Assembly (NCBI GenBank): GCA_020832565.1
Contig: JAFIEI010000003.1
Span: forward strand, 109,708-173,707
Origin: Salinarimonas sp.
GTDB taxonomy: Bacteria; Pseudomonadota; Alphaproteobacteria; Rhizobiales; Beijerinckiaceae
Direction of reading: 5' to 3'
DNA: 64,000 nt
Shown: one piece after another, positions 8,686 through 17,891 of the stretch
Numbering within the stretch: position 1 is the stretch's first letter
How the letters are laid out: each line of letters begins with the position of its first letter
The notes under the pieces: generated by a model
What the model was told of the DNA's origin: nothing
The model's database searches: none
The model's input: the letters and a program-made list of their open reading frames with translations, nothing else
Program-made: the position numbers and the translations under genes

Positions 8686-9771
8686 GTGGAAAAAATTGGG
8701 CGCAGTGAAATCGTGAGCCGTTTGTTTCAGCGCCGCGCCGTCCTGTCCGCTGGTCAACTCGTCAGTGCCTTGGTCTTCGGTGGCCTGTTCCATGCCGTCG
8801 GCATCCCGGCCGGATGGCTTTCGGGGGCGGTCGTCGGTGTCATCGCCTGGGGCGCGATATTGCCCGCCGGGCTGGCCGCGAGGGCGCGCGTGCCCAAGCC
8901 CCTCGTCGATGGCGCAATGATTCTCGCCGGTGTCGTGATGGGGGCAGGGATCACACCGGAAGCGCTCGAGGCGATCGGCGCCTATCCGTTCAGTCTTTTC
9001 GCGCTGACGCTGGCAGTCGTCGCCGTGACTTTGGCCTGCGCCGCCTTCCTGATGCGCGTTTACGGCTGGAGCCGTGACGACGCCATCCTCGCCTCGTTGC
9101 CCGGTGCACTCACGGCCGTGCTGGCGGTTTCGATCGATCGCAAGGCGGATGTCGGGCGAATCGCGATCGTTCAGTCCTTCCGGCTGCTGGTTCTGATGGC
9201 GATCCTGCCGTTCCTCGTATCACTCACGACGGATGGCGACCCGCGCGCGCTGGTCGGGTCGGGGCAGGCGATCGCGACGCCGGGCGCGTTCGCATTGATG
9301 CTGGCCGCGGCACTCGTGGTCGGGTTGCTTTTCGAGCGCCTGCGCGTGGCCGCTCCGCTCCTGCTCGGTGCGACTCTCGCTTCGGCCTTTCTACATGTGA
9401 CGGAGATCGCGCCGGGAGTGGTGCCGCCGGAGATCGCCACGGCGGCCTTCGTCGTGATCGGCGCGTTCATCGGTGAGCGATTCACCACGCTGGACCGAGG
9501 GGGATTCGTGCCGCTTTTCGGTGCGGCTCTCGGCGTCTTCGTGATCGGCCTCGTCGTCTCTGCCGCATTCGCCCTGCTGACGGCCGTGGTTGCCGGTGTG
9601 GGCACCGGTGAGGCACTCGTCGCTTTCGCCCCGGGCGGGCTCGAGGCCATGGTCGTGCTCGCGCTGGTTCTGGGGGTGGATCCGCTTTATGTGGGCGTCC
9701 ATCACACGATCCGCTTCCTCGGGATCGGCTTTGCGCTGCCGATCCTCTTCCGCAGCAATCAGTCGCCTTGA
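8686..9771 (+). CDS. AbrB-type duplicated membrane protein
   Basis: 361 residues with about ten hydrophobic helices arranged as two homologous halves, each opening with a GxxAGWLSGA or VPPEIATAAFVVIGAFIG-like stretch. This matches the family named AbrB or ammonia-monooxygenase-associated membrane protein in databases; it is unrelated to the AbrB DNA-binding regulator despite the name. Function in the family is poorly known, with transport the usual suggestion. The GTG start at 8686 is the first available; a second GTG 27 nt later would also work. Confidence 0.78.
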   Translation: MEKIGRSEIVSRLFQRRAVLSAGQLVSALVFGGLFHAVGIPAGWLSGAVVGVIAWGAILPAGLAARARVPKPLVDGAMILAGVVMGAGITPEALEAIGAYPFSLFALTLAVVAVTLACAAFLMRVYGWSRDDAILASLPGALTAVLAVSIDRKADVGRIAIVQSFRLLVLMAILPFLVSLTTDGDPRALVGSGQAIATPGAFALMLAAALVVGLLFERLRVAAPLLLGATLASAFLHVTEIAPGVVPPEIATAAFVVIGAFIGERFTTLDRGGFVPLFGAALGVFVIGLVVSAAFALLTAVVAGVGTGEALVAFAPGGLEAMVVLALVLGVDPLYVGVHHTIRFLGIGFALPILFRSNQSP

Positions 9772-9842
9772 AAGCGCTGCGGCGATAGCGCGATACTGCA
9801 CCCTGAACGGATCAATGAATGCGTAACAGGGAGCAAACGCGC

Positions 9843-10175
9843 ATGTATGTCGCGATGAACCGATTCAAGGTGGTCAAGGATCAGACGGAAGCGTTCGAGG
9901 AGGTCTGGCGCGGGCGCCGCACGCGGCTCGACGAGATGCCGGGATTCATCGCTTTCCATCTGCTGCGCGGCCCCGAGCGAGAGGATCACATTCTCTACGC
10001 GTCCCACAGCCTGTGGGCAGACGAGGCGAGCTTCCTGGCCTGGACGCGCTCGGAGCAGTTCCGTGATTCGCATCGCAATGCCGGGCAGAACCGCTCGCTT
10101 TATCTGGGGCCACCAGAGTTCGAGGGGTTCGCGACGGTTATTGCCGAGGGTGAAGCGATCGGTCGCGAAGGCTGA
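9843..10175 (+). CDS. Antibiotic-biosynthesis-monooxygenase-fold protein (heme-degrading type?)
   Basis: 110-residue single-domain ABM protein. MYVAMNRFKV opens the first strand and the segment WRGRRTRLDEMPGFIAFHLLRG is characteristic of the branch that includes HmoB/IsdG-like heme oxygenases. The W...F..W pattern (ASFLAWTRSEQFRDSH) continues the fold and offers a histidine. ATG 9843 is chosen because GGGAG lies 9 nt upstream; the earlier ATG at 9819 has no such site. Cytoplasmic. Heme breakdown is an inference from motif style. Confidence 0.7.
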   Translation: MYVAMNRFKVVKDQTEAFEEVWRGRRTRLDEMPGFIAFHLLRGPEREDHILYASHSLWADEASFLAWTRSEQFRDSHRNAGQNRSLYLGPPEFEGFATVIAEGEAIGREG

Positions 10176-10191
10176 TTCGGCCCGACGCTGA

Positions 10192-10680
10192 TCAGTCGAG
10201 GGGCGTGGTGAATACCTCGAACCCCGCGAGCTGGTTGCGGGCTTCGTCTTCCAGGCTCGGATCGATCGGGCGATAGCGCGCATTCTCGCCGGGGCGGGCG
10301 CGGACGCGGCGGCGTTCGACCTCGCGCTCGAAGGAAATGAATGCCTCGATTTTACCATCGGCATCGCGCAGCGGGCGGATATCCAACTCACACAGATACG
10401 GCGAGCCGTCGGCGCGATAGTTCGTGACGCAGGTGTGGAACGGGCGCCCGGCGCGCAGGGCCTGACCCATCGCCTTGCGGGTAAAGGGGCTGGTGGCCTT
10501 CCCCTGAAGGATTTTCGGTGATCGCCCGATCACGCTCTCGCGCGAATGGCCGGTCAGTGCTTCCACTGCCGGGTTTGCATAGAGGATCTTCGGCCCTGCA
10601 GCTGAAAAATCCGTGTCTGTGACCAGAACGGTCGTATTCAGGTCCTCTGCAAAGCGGCTGACGAGTTCCACGACAGTCAT
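10192..10680 (-). CDS. PAS-domain protein, LOV-like but without the photoactive cysteine
   Basis: 162 residues holding one PAS domain (about 10-120) and a short basic tail, with no output domain. The segment GRSPKILQG (52-60) aligns with the GRNCRFLQ flavin-cysteine motif of LOV photoreceptors, but the cysteine position is proline (P55). Other LOV-like features remain (LYANPAVEALTGHS, ELDIRPLRDADGK). It may therefore be a redox or heme PAS sensor, or bind flavin without forming the light adduct. Upstream, a perfect 6-bp inverted repeat (GTCGTA/TACGAC) lies within 40 nt of the start. Confidence 0.75.
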   Translation of the reverse strand: MTVVELVSRFAEDLNTTVLVTDTDFSAAGPKILYANPAVEALTGHSRESVIGRSPKILQGKATSPFTRKAMGQALRAGRPFHTCVTNYRADGSPYLCELDIRPLRDADGKIEAFISFEREVERRRVRARPGENARYRPIDPSLEDEARNQLAGFEVFTTPLD

Positions 10681-11024
10681 GATCGCCCTTTCACAAGAGT
10701 CGTAACCAAGCGGCTACGACCGGTTGATACTGCTTACGTTACGCCAGGTTCAATCAAATGACGCAAGTTTGGTTTCAACACTAGCCTAAAACATCTTTTG
10801 AAATGGTTCACCAATTTCGCCGTCTTGGTTGGATCGCCTTTTTTTTAGGCAATTTTGGCTTGCAGGACGGGTGAGAAATTGCCCGATCCATGTTGTCTTT
10901 CCCGCATCGGCTGATTATGGTCTGCCAGCCCTCGCAACGGTTCGCACGCTCACTTCCGCGCGCGTTGGATTGGGCAAAACGATAAGAACCGGAGCGGGAC
11001 GTCAATGATAATGGAGGGTTTAGA
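10681..11024. promoter_or_regulatory. Divergent intergenic region between PAS gene and TRAP binding-protein gene
   Basis: No gene seen. It holds the inverted repeat GTCGTA...TACGAC (10699-10720) next to the PAS gene, and an imperfect palindrome GAAATGGTTCACCAATTTC at 10800-10818 that could be an operator. The end carries a good ribosome site (GGAGGG) for the TRAP gene. The middle is AT-richer than its surroundings. Confidence 0.4.
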
Positions 11025-12128
11025 ATGGAACGTCGTCAATTCCTGAAAGGTGCTGCGCTCGGTGGTGTCGCTGCGGCCTCGACGCTGGCCACGCCGGCGA
11101 TCGCCCAGAGCGTCAAGCGCCTGCGCATGCAGACGACCTGGCCGCGCAACTTCCCGGGGCTCGGCACCGGTGCGAATGTCCTCGCCGAGATGATCAAGAA
11201 GATGTCGGGTGGCTCCATCGAGATCGAAGTGCTCGGTGGTGGTGAAGTGGTTCCGCCGTTCGAGACGATCGACGCGGTCGAGGCCGGTACGCTCGATATG
11301 GGCCACGGCGCTTTCTACTACTGGAAGGGCAAGGTCGCAGCGACCGACTTCCTCGGCGTCATTCCCTTCGGCTTCAATGCAGCCGAAACGAATGCCTGGT
11401 TCCGCTTCGGTGGCGGTCAGGAGCTCGCCGACGAAGCCTATCGCGAGATGGGCTGCAAGGTCTTCCTGTCGGGTAATACCGGTTCGCAGATGGGTGGCTG
11501 GTTCTCCCGCGCGATCGAGGATATCGAGGATTATCGTGGCCTGCGCCTGCGCCTGCCGGGTCTCGGCGGTGAAGTCAGCGCTGCAGCCGGTGCTTCGGTG
11601 GTGAACCTGCCGGGCGGCGAAATCCCGCCGGCCATGGCCTCCGGCGCGCTCGATGCGGCCGAGTGGGTCGGTCCGTACAACGATCTGGCTCTCGGTATGC
11701 ACCGTTCGGGCTGGTACTACATGTATCCGGGCTGGCAGGAGCCGGGCACGGGCCTCGACAACTTCATCAATCTCAGCGTCTGGGAATCCTTCACGGACGA
11801 AGAAAAGGCGATCGTCGAGGCGGCCAACGCCTACGCGAACGACTACGTGCTCTCCGAGTTCATGGCGAACAATAACGACGCGCTCGATACGCTCGTCAAC
11901 GAGCACAATGTCGAGCTTCGCCGTTACAACGACGAAACCCTGGTCGCGCTCGCCGAGCTCTCCGCCGATGTGCTCGACCAGATCGCCAATCAGGATGATC
12001 TGAGCCGTCGTACCTATGACAGCATCCTGCGCTTCCGTTCGCAGGCGATTGAGTGGGCCTCGGTGGCCGAAGGCGCGATGGCTCAGGCCCGCGCGCTCGA
12101 CTACCGCTTCTCGCAGCCTTCCGATTGA
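11025..12128 (+). CDS. TRAP transporter periplasmic binding protein (DctP/TakP family), Tat-exported
   Basis: 367-residue solute receptor. The N-terminus has a twin-arginine signal (RRQFLK, residues 3-8) and a cleavage site near AIA-Q28. The mature part has the DctP fold with the conserved RLRLPG and GASVVNLPGGEIPPAM regions that resemble TakP-type receptors for 2-oxo acids. TRAP systems need DctQ and DctM membrane subunits; none is encoded nearby, so the partner must be elsewhere. A strong GAGGGT ribosome site sits 6 nt before the ATG, and a strong terminator follows. Substrate is inference. Confidence 0.87.
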   Translation: MERRQFLKGAALGGVAAASTLATPAIAQSVKRLRMQTTWPRNFPGLGTGANVLAEMIKKMSGGSIEIEVLGGGEVVPPFETIDAVEAGTLDMGHGAFYYWKGKVAATDFLGVIPFGFNAAETNAWFRFGGGQELADEAYREMGCKVFLSGNTGSQMGGWFSRAIEDIEDYRGLRLRLPGLGGEVSAAAGASVVNLPGGEIPPAMASGALDAAEWVGPYNDLALGMHRSGWYYMYPGWQEPGTGLDNFINLSVWESFTDEEKAIVEAANAYANDYVLSEFMANNNDALDTLVNEHNVELRRYNDETLVALAELSADVLDQIANQDDLSRRTYDSILRFRSQAIEWASVAEGAMAQARALDYRFSQPSD

Positions 12129-12211
12129 TCGCCGGATAGCGACTGATCGCGTGATACGAATGGAGGCAGCGGCGCTCGTCGCTGCCTCTTTCTGTGGGCG
12201 CACAAACGAAG

Positions 12212-12242
12212 AAGGCCGGCGGTTGGTCCGCCGGCCTTTCTC
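12212..12242. terminator. Strong terminator after the TRAP gene
   Basis: A perfect 11-bp stem (aaggccggcgg / ccgccggcctt) with a 5-nt loop, bounded by A and T residues, so it can work for both this gene and the converging DUF1127 gene. Confidence 0.8.
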
Positions 12243-12273
12243 GTCTGGCAATCAGATCTGAGGGACGAACCGT

Positions 12274-12429
12274 TCAGATCTGCGCGAAGCGTCGCGCCGT
12301 GTGATCGATATCGTAGCGGCTGATGCCGACATCGGCGAGTTCGCGGTCGCTCAGGCGTGAAAGCTCGTTCACGGTTTCACGGTAGCGAAGCCAGGCGCGG
12401 TAGCGTTCGAGCAGGTAGGTGATGAACAT
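12274..12429 (-). CDS. DUF1127 small protein
   Basis: A 51-residue basic protein of the DUF1127 (YjiS-like) family: RYRAWLRYRETVNELSRLSD followed by RELADVGISRYDI is the family signature. The ATG at 12429 has GGAG 8 nt upstream; an in-frame start 87 nt earlier is rejected. Members bind RNA or DNA and influence phosphate, RNA and stress metabolism in alphaproteobacteria, but the molecular role is unsettled. Confidence 0.85.
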   Translation of the reverse strand: MFITYLLERYRAWLRYRETVNELSRLSDRELADVGISRYDIDHTARRFAQI

Positions 12430-12629
12430 GTGCGGTACTCCAAGGTCAATTCTTGCGGGCGCGACTTGCGTTGCCCTGTTGCAGCGCAATATGGCGGTGC
12501 CCGAAGAAAAGACCATGGCTAATTCGGCGCGTCAGCCATGCACCTGGTGCATGTCGTCTGTGGCGCGTTGCCATCGGCTTGTCGCAATCGATTTTGCTGT
12601 CACACTCCTGCCACAGAGGTAAATCTGCC

Positions 12630-15600
12630 TCATTCTGCGGCTGCACGTGTTTTAGGCGGTCTCCGTGCGAGCACATCGCGCAGGAAGCGGCCCGTATGGC
12701 TCTCATCGCAAGCTGCAACCAGCTCAGGCGTGCCTTGCGTCACGATCATACCTCCGCCATCACCGCCTTCGGGGCCCATGTCGATGACCCAGTCCGCCGT
12801 CTTGATGACCTCCAGATTGTGCTCGATGACCACGACCGTGTTGCCCTGCTCGACCAGTTCATGCAGCACTTCCAACAGCTTGGCGACATCGTGGAAATGC
12901 AGGCCCGTGGTCGGCTCGTCGAGGATATAGAGCGTGCGCCCCGTGGCACGCTTGGATAATTCCTTCGAAAGCTTCACCCGCTGCGCCTCGCCGCCGGAGA
13001 GCGTGGTCGCCTGCTGGCCGACCTTGACGTAATCCAGCCCGACCCGCGCCAGCGTCTCCATCTTGTCGCGGATCGACGGTACTGCCTTGAACAGGTCGCG
13101 CGCCTCCTCGACCGTCATGTCGAGGAGATCGGCGATGGACTTGTTGCGGTATTTGACTTCCAGCGTCTCGCGATCATAACGCTTGCCCTTGCAGACATCG
13201 CAGGTGACGTAGACGTCCGGCAGGAAGTGCATCTCGATCTTGATGACGCCGTCGCCCTGGCAGGCTTCGCAGCGTCCGCCCTTGACGTTGAAGGAGAAGC
13301 GCCCGGGCTGGTAGCCGCGCGCCTTCGCCTCGGGCAGGCCGGCGAACCATTCGCGGATCGGCGTGAAGGCGCCGGTATAGGTGGCCGGGTTGGAGCGCGG
13401 GGTGCGCCCGATCGGCGACTGGTCGATATCGATCACCTTGTCGAGATGCTCCAGCCCCTCGATCCGGTCATGCGGCGCCGGGTTCTCGCTCGCGCCGTTG
13501 AGCTTGCGTGCGATCGCCTTGTAGAGCGTGTCGATGACGAGCGTCGACTTGCCGCCGCCGGAGACGCCGGTAATGCAGGTGAAGGTGCCGAGCGGGATCT
13601 CGGCCGTGACATCCTTGAGATTGTTGCCGCGCGCGCCGACGAGGCGCAGCATCCGGCTCTTCATCGGCTTGCGGCGCTTTGCCGGCATGCGCACGCTCAT
13701 CTCGCCGGTGAGGTATTTGCCCGTGAGCGAAGCCGGATCGGCCATGATCTGCGACGGCAGCCCCCGGGCGACGATTTCGCCACCATGGATACCGGCGCCG
13801 GGGCCGACATCGACGACGTAATCCGCTTGCAGGATCGCGTCCTCGTCATGCTCGACCACAATGACGGTATTGCCGAGATCCCGCAGCCGCTTGAGCGTGC
13901 CGAGCAGGCGCTCGTTGTCGCGCTGATGCAGGCCGATCGAGGGCTCGTCGAGCACATAGAGCACGCCGGTGAGGCCCGAGCCGATCTGCGAGGCGAGGCG
14001 GATGCGCTGGCTCTCGCCGCCCGACAACGTGCCGGATGCGCGCGCGAGGGTAAGATATTCGAGCCCGACATCGAGCAGGAAGCGCAGCCGCTCGACGATC
14101 TCCTTGAGGATGCGCGCGGCGATCTCGTTCTGCTTGGATTCGAGCCGCTCGGGGAGGGCGGTGAACCACGCATGCGCATCGCGCACCGACAGGCGCGTCA
14201 CGTCGCCGATATCGCAGGCGTCGATCTTGACCGCGAGCGCCTCGGGTTTCAGTCGCTTGCCGCCGCAGGCCGCGCAGGGCGTGGCCGCCATGTAGCGGCT
14301 GATTTCGTCGCGCGACCAGTCACTCTCGGTCTCGCGGTAGCGCCGCTCGAGATTGGTGACCACGCCCTCGAAGGGCTTGCGCACTTCGTAGGAGCGCAGC
14401 CCGTCATCATAGGCGAAGCGGATCGCCTCGCCGCCGGAGCCGTAGAGCATGGCCTCGCGCGCCGCTTCCGGAATCTCCGCCCAGGGCGCGGTCATCTTGA
14501 ACCCGTAATGCTTCGCCATCGCCTCCAGCGTCTGGCCGTAATAGGGCGAGGAGGACTTCGCCCAGGGCGCGATCGCACCCTTCTTCAGGCTGGCTGTCTG
14601 ATCCGGCACGACGAGGGCGGGATCGATGCGCATCTCATGGCCGATGCCATCGCATTCCGGGCAGGCGCCGGTGGGATTGTTGAAGGAGAAAAGCCGCGGC
14701 TCGATCTCGGGAATCGTGAAGCCGGAGACCGGGCAGGCGAATTTGGCGGAGAAGACGAGCCGGCGCGGGGCGCCCTTCTCGTCCTTCTCGTCGGCGAATT
14801 CCACGAAGGCGATGCCGTCGGCGAGATCCAGCGCCGTCTCGAAGGATTCCGCCAGACGCGGCGCCATATCCGGGCGCACCACGATGCGATCGACCACCAC
14901 GTCGATATCGTGCTTGTATTTCTTGTCGAGCGCCGGCGCGTCGTCGATTTCATAGAAGCTGCCGTCGATCTTGACGCGCTGGAAGCCCTTCTTCTGAAAC
15001 TCGGCCAGCTCCTTGCGATACTCGCCCTTGCGACCGCGCACCACCGGCGCGAGCAGATAGAGCCGCGTCTTCTCCGGCAGGGCGAGCACCCGGTCGACCA
15101 TCTGGCTGACCGTCTGGCTCTCGATGGGCAGGCCCGTGGCGGGAGAGTAGGGGGTGCCGACGCGCGCCCAGAGCAGGCGCATGTAATCATAGATCTCGGT
15201 GACGGTGCCGACCGTGGAGCGCGGGTTCTTCGAGGTGGTCTTCTGCTCGATGGAGATCGCCGGGGAGAGCCCGTCGATCTGGTCGACATCGGGCTTTTGC
15301 ATCATCTCGAGGAACTGGCGCGCATAGGCCGACAGCGATTCGACATAGCGGCGCTGCCCCTCGGCATAGATCGTATCGAAGGCCAGCGAGGATTTGCCCG
15401 AGCCGGAGAGCCCGGTGAAGACGACGAGCCGGTCGCGCGGCAGCATCAGGTCGACATTCTTGAGATTATGCTCGCGCGCACCCGTCACCGCGATGACACG
15501 CGCATGCGGATCGCCGGCCCGCGCGCGGTCGAACAGCGCATCGATTTCGCCGCTGCCGGAAGTATGAGCGAAAGCGGACGCCGCCGCTTTCGGTAGCTTC

Positions 15601-15683
15601 TTCACGGCGCGCGGGCTATCCGCAGCGTTCGACCCGCGCGGTCGCACGGATTTCTTTTCTTTCGAAGGTGATTTCGCAGGCAT
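12630..15683 (-). CDS. uvrA: Excinuclease ABC subunit A
   Basis: DNA-damage recognition ATPase of nucleotide excision repair, acting with UvrB and UvrC. 1017 residues. Two ABC modules are visible: Walker [10 protein letters not shown] near residue 95 and GVSGGGKST near 690, each with an LSGGE signature ([10 protein letters not shown] and [10 protein letters not shown]). Zinc-binding CxxC pairs occur at [24 protein letters not shown] and CDVCKGKR. The N-terminus carries about 65 extra lysine- and serine-rich residues compared with enteric UvrA. A LexA-like box lies 111 bp upstream of the start. Adjacent genes are unrelated, as is usual for uvrA. Confidence 0.97.
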   Translation of the reverse strand: MPAKSPSKEKKSVRPRGSNAADSPRAVKKLPKAAASAFAHTSGSGEIDALFDRARAGDPHARVIAVTGAREHNLKNVDLMLPRDRLVVFTGLSGSGKSSLAFDTIYAEGQRRYVESLSAYARQFLEMMQKPDVDQIDGLSPAISIEQKTTSKNPRSTVGTVTEIYDYMRLLWARVGTPYSPATGLPIESQTVSQMVDRVLALPEKTRLYLLAPVVRGRKGEYRKELAEFQKKGFQRVKIDGSFYEIDDAPALDKKYKHDIDVVVDRIVVRPDMAPRLAESFETALDLADGIAFVEFADEKDEKGAPRRLVFSAKFACPVSGFTIPEIEPRLFSFNNPTGACPECDGIGHEMRIDPALVVPDQTASLKKGAIAPWAKSSSPYYGQTLEAMAKHYGFKMTAPWAEIPEAAREAMLYGSGGEAIRFAYDDGLRSYEVRKPFEGVVTNLERRYRETESDWSRDEISRYMAATPCAACGGKRLKPEALAVKIDACDIGDVTRLSVRDAHAWFTALPERLESKQNEIAARILKEIVERLRFLLDVGLEYLTLARASGTLSGGESQRIRLASQIGSGLTGVLYVLDEPSIGLHQRDNERLLGTLKRLRDLGNTVIVVEHDEDAILQADYVVDVGPGAGIHGGEIVARGLPSQIMADPASLTGKYLTGEMSVRMPAKRRKPMKSRMLRLVGARGNNLKDVTAEIPLGTFTCITGVSGGGKSTLVIDTLYKAIARKLNGASENPAPHDRIEGLEHLDKVIDIDQSPIGRTPRSNPATYTGAFTPIREWFAGLPEAKARGYQPGRFSFNVKGGRCEACQGDGVIKIEMHFLPDVYVTCDVCKGKRYDRETLEVKYRNKSIADLLDMTVEEARDLFKAVPSIRDKMETLARVGLDYVKVGQQATTLSGGEAQRVKLSKELSKRATGRTLYILDEPTTGLHFHDVAKLLEVLHELVEQGNTVVVIEHNLEVIKTADWVIDMGPEGGDGGGMIVTQGTPELVAACDESHTGRFLRDVLARRPPKTRAAAE

Positions 15684-16115
15684 GGGCTCGGGGCTCTGGG
15701 CTGGTCGGATCCGGATGCAGGGACGATCGCGCTGCGCGGCAACAGCGGGTCACATAGTGCGCGGGCCGCGTCAAGGCGACCCCGGCAAACCTAGAACAAA
15801 TCACGTACAACGAGCAAGTGCGCCGGCGCGCATTCATGCATGTGGGATAAGAGCCTGAAACGTGCCGGACCGAATTGCCGGCATCCCTGCCGAGAGGAGG
15901 GCTGCAGGAGGTTCGTCAGGCGAGCATCCGGCAAGTCCCACCATGCCGGCGAAGCCTCCATGTCAAGGATCGGCCATGCGCAGGTTTGCCTCGACCGACC
16001 GGATGCGGCGAGCGTCGGAATCGAAGCGTTTTAAGCAAGGGTAAAGGATTTATGGTGCGCTATATCGTCGAATGGGCAGATCCTGGATGATTCGAAGAGG
16101 CGTGGTGGCAACGAT
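15684..16115. other. Intergenic region upstream of uvrA and the CheZ-like gene
   Basis: Divergent promoter region of 432 bp. Apart from the LexA-like box at 15794-15808 I see no gene with convincing coding character. Short open frames here lack family resemblance and ribosome sites. Confidence 0.5.
15794..15808 (-). promoter_or_regulatory. Possible LexA (SOS) box for uvrA
   Basis: Read toward uvrA the sequence is GTAC-N7-GTTC, one base from the alphaproteobacterial LexA consensus GTTC-N7-GTTC. It lies 111 bp upstream of the uvrA start. uvrA is a known SOS gene in this class. Confidence 0.45.
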
Positions 16116-17198
16116 ATGAGCGATTCGAAAGCCCTCACTTCGGTCTCCGAGGCCGACTACGAAGCCATCGAAGGTGCGGTCATGGAAACCGAGCGGGGCC
16201 GCTGGTTTCTGAAGGAATATGCGCGCCGCAACCGGGCCGCCGACACGCAGATGTTGCTGGGTGCCATCGAGCGCCTCGAAAGCATGATGGTGCAAAGCCG
16301 CGAGGCGCAGGAAAAAGACCGCCTGCGCATGGATCTGCTCGAAATGTCACGGGCGATCTCACGCACCAAGCAGGAAATCAGCACCTTGCGGCCCCAGGGC
16401 CCGCAGCCCAACGATCTCGCGGTCGCATCCGAGGCGCTGGACGCGATCGTGCGCACCACCGAGCGGGCCACCTCCGACATTCTCGAAGCCGCCGAGCAGA
16501 TCCAGGAAGCCGCCTGGACGCTGCGGGAAGAAGGCGCCAGCGAGGCGATGTGCGACGAGCTCGACCGCCGCGCCACCGACATCTACACCGCCTGCTCCTT
16601 CCAGGACCTCACCGCCCAGCGCACCACCCGCATCGTCGACACCCTGCGCTTCCTCGAAGGGCGTATCAACGCCATGATCGAGATCTGGGGCGATGGCGAG
16701 GCCGGCGACATGCGCTCCGAGGCCGGGGAGGGGGGAGATACCGCCCGCAAGCGTGATCTCAACGACAGCCTCGACGATTTCAACGGGCTCTGCCAGGACG
16801 GCATCGACACGGTCATCATCGAGGATGGCGGCTCAGACCCGGTCGATGCCTACTTCTTCCACCGTGGCGCAGAGGCCGAACCGCCGCGCCTCGCCGAGGA
16901 AATCGATCTCGTTGCCGATCCGGTGGATGCGGATAATTCCACGGATTCGGCCAGCGATATCGAGACCAAGGGGCTGATGCAGGCCGCAGATGTCGACGAA
17001 GTCATCTTTGCCGAAGCCGGTTCCGTCATCGAGGAATCCGATGAGGCTGAAGCCGAGGCCGGCGCGGCATCGATCGATGATGCCGATGTCGAATTGGAAT
17101 TCGGTGAGGTCGAGACCCCCGAGGCGGATGCGCCGAAGGGGCCGATGCCCGAGATCGATACGCTGTCCTCACGGGAAAAGCTGCGCCGCTTTTCCTGA
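16116..17198 (+). CDS. CheZ-like protein phosphatase with acidic C-terminal extension
   Basis: 360 residues. The segment YTACSFQDLTAQRTTRIVDT (157-176) is the CheZ catalytic helix; D164 and Q168 correspond to the Asp and Gln that CheZ uses to strip phosphate from CheY-P. Long helices precede it (70-150), as in CheZ. The last 160 residues are strongly acidic, low in complexity and end in a basic SSREKLRRFS; CheZ proteins usually end in a short CheY-binding helix, and this terminal basic helix could play that part. No other chemotaxis gene is nearby; the single receiver protein at 7153 is about 9 kb away. Confidence 0.8.
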   Translation: MSDSKALTSVSEADYEAIEGAVMETERGRWFLKEYARRNRAADTQMLLGAIERLESMMVQSREAQEKDRLRMDLLEMSRAISRTKQEISTLRPQGPQPNDLAVASEALDAIVRTTERATSDILEAAEQIQEAAWTLREEGASEAMCDELDRRATDIYTACSFQDLTAQRTTRIVDTLRFLEGRINAMIEIWGDGEAGDMRSEAGEGGDTARKRDLNDSLDDFNGLCQDGIDTVIIEDGGSDPVDAYFFHRGAEAEPPRLAEEIDLVADPVDADNSTDSASDIETKGLMQAADVDEVIFAEAGSVIEESDEAEAEAGAASIDDADVELEFGEVETPEADAPKGPMPEIDTLSSREKLRRFS

Positions 17199-17210
17199 TC
17201 GCGCGCACGC

Positions 17211-17756
17211 TCAGGCCATACCGCGCAACAACCCCGCAACGCTGCGGAAGGCCGCGACGAGGGCGGCCCGCTCGGATTCCGGCATGCGCGTAATCGCAGC
17301 AACGGCATCATCGGGAAGCAGCGAGGGCGCGCGCGCCAGAATTGCGGCACCGTCGACCGTGAGCCGGGAATGCACGATCCGCCGGTCGGTCGGCGAGCGA
17401 TAGCGCTCGACAAAGCCCCTCTCGGCAAGCTTGTCGAGGATCGCCACGACCGTGCCGGGCGACAGGTCGACATGCCGCGACAGGCTGTTCGTCGTCACCT
17501 CCCCGAGATCGCGGATACCTGCGAGCACCACCACCTGCGGGATGGTCAGGCCGGACAGGCGCGCCATCGCCTTGGAGCGCGTATCGATCGCCTGCGCGAT
17601 CACGCGAATGGCTTTGACCAGCGCGCCGAGATCATCGCCGACGCCGCCGCCATGCTGCGGCGGAACCTTTGTGGGCGATTGAGCATTCTCATCCCGTAAA
17701 TCCCCGCGCCGCCCGGCAACAGGGGCGGGCGCATCCGGACGTATCATGTCACGCAT
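17211..17756 (-). CDS. MarR-family regulator of the NAGGN operon (likely)
   Basis: 181 residues. The winged helix-turn-helix spans about 65-145, with the recognition region SLSRHVDLSPGTVVAILDKL and the wing YRSPTDRRIVHSRLT typical of MarR. The first 40 residues are proline-rich and not conserved in style. It is transcribed divergently from the NAGGN osmoprotectant genes, an arrangement known in other proteobacteria, and two AT-rich palindromes lie between them. Osmotic control of the operon by this protein is inference. Confidence 0.85.
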   Translation of the reverse strand: MRDMIRPDAPAPVAGRRGDLRDENAQSPTKVPPQHGGGVGDDLGALVKAIRVIAQAIDTRSKAMARLSGLTIPQVVVLAGIRDLGEVTTNSLSRHVDLSPGTVVAILDKLAERGFVERYRSPTDRRIVHSRLTVDGAAILARAPSLLPDDAVAAITRMPESERAALVAAFRSVAGLLRGMA

Positions 17757-17773
17757 CGCGAACCTCCACGATC

Positions 17774-17817
17774 ATTTGACATCAAATAATTCGTCCTGTA
17801 AACATTTGTTCTCAAAT
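17774..17817. promoter_or_regulatory. Paired operator-like palindromes between marR and asnO
   Basis: Two 14-bp imperfect palindromes, ATTTGACATCAAAT (17774-17787) and ATTTGTTCTCAAAT (17804-17817), share ATTTG...CAAAT arms and have centres exactly 30 bp apart, about three helical turns. This is the form expected for MarR dimer sites controlling both genes. Confidence 0.6.
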
Positions 17818-17891
17818 TAACGATCGGTGGTCGTCGCCTGGGTGAGCCGGGCGATATGGGCTTGCCGAAAAGACGAGAGCAGAACGAAGCT

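Noticed and set aside
10192..10680. True LOV photoreceptor
   Set aside because: The adduct-forming cysteine position is proline.
13227..15596. 789-residue open frame on the plus strand opposite uvrA
   Set aside because: Antisense shadow of a highly GC-rich gene; rich in Asp, Arg, Gly and Ala with no family resemblance, while uvrA on the other strand is certain.
15840..16090. Short open frames between uvrA and the CheZ-like gene
   Set aside because: Several overlapping frames of similar length with no motif, consistent with non-coding GC-rich DNA.
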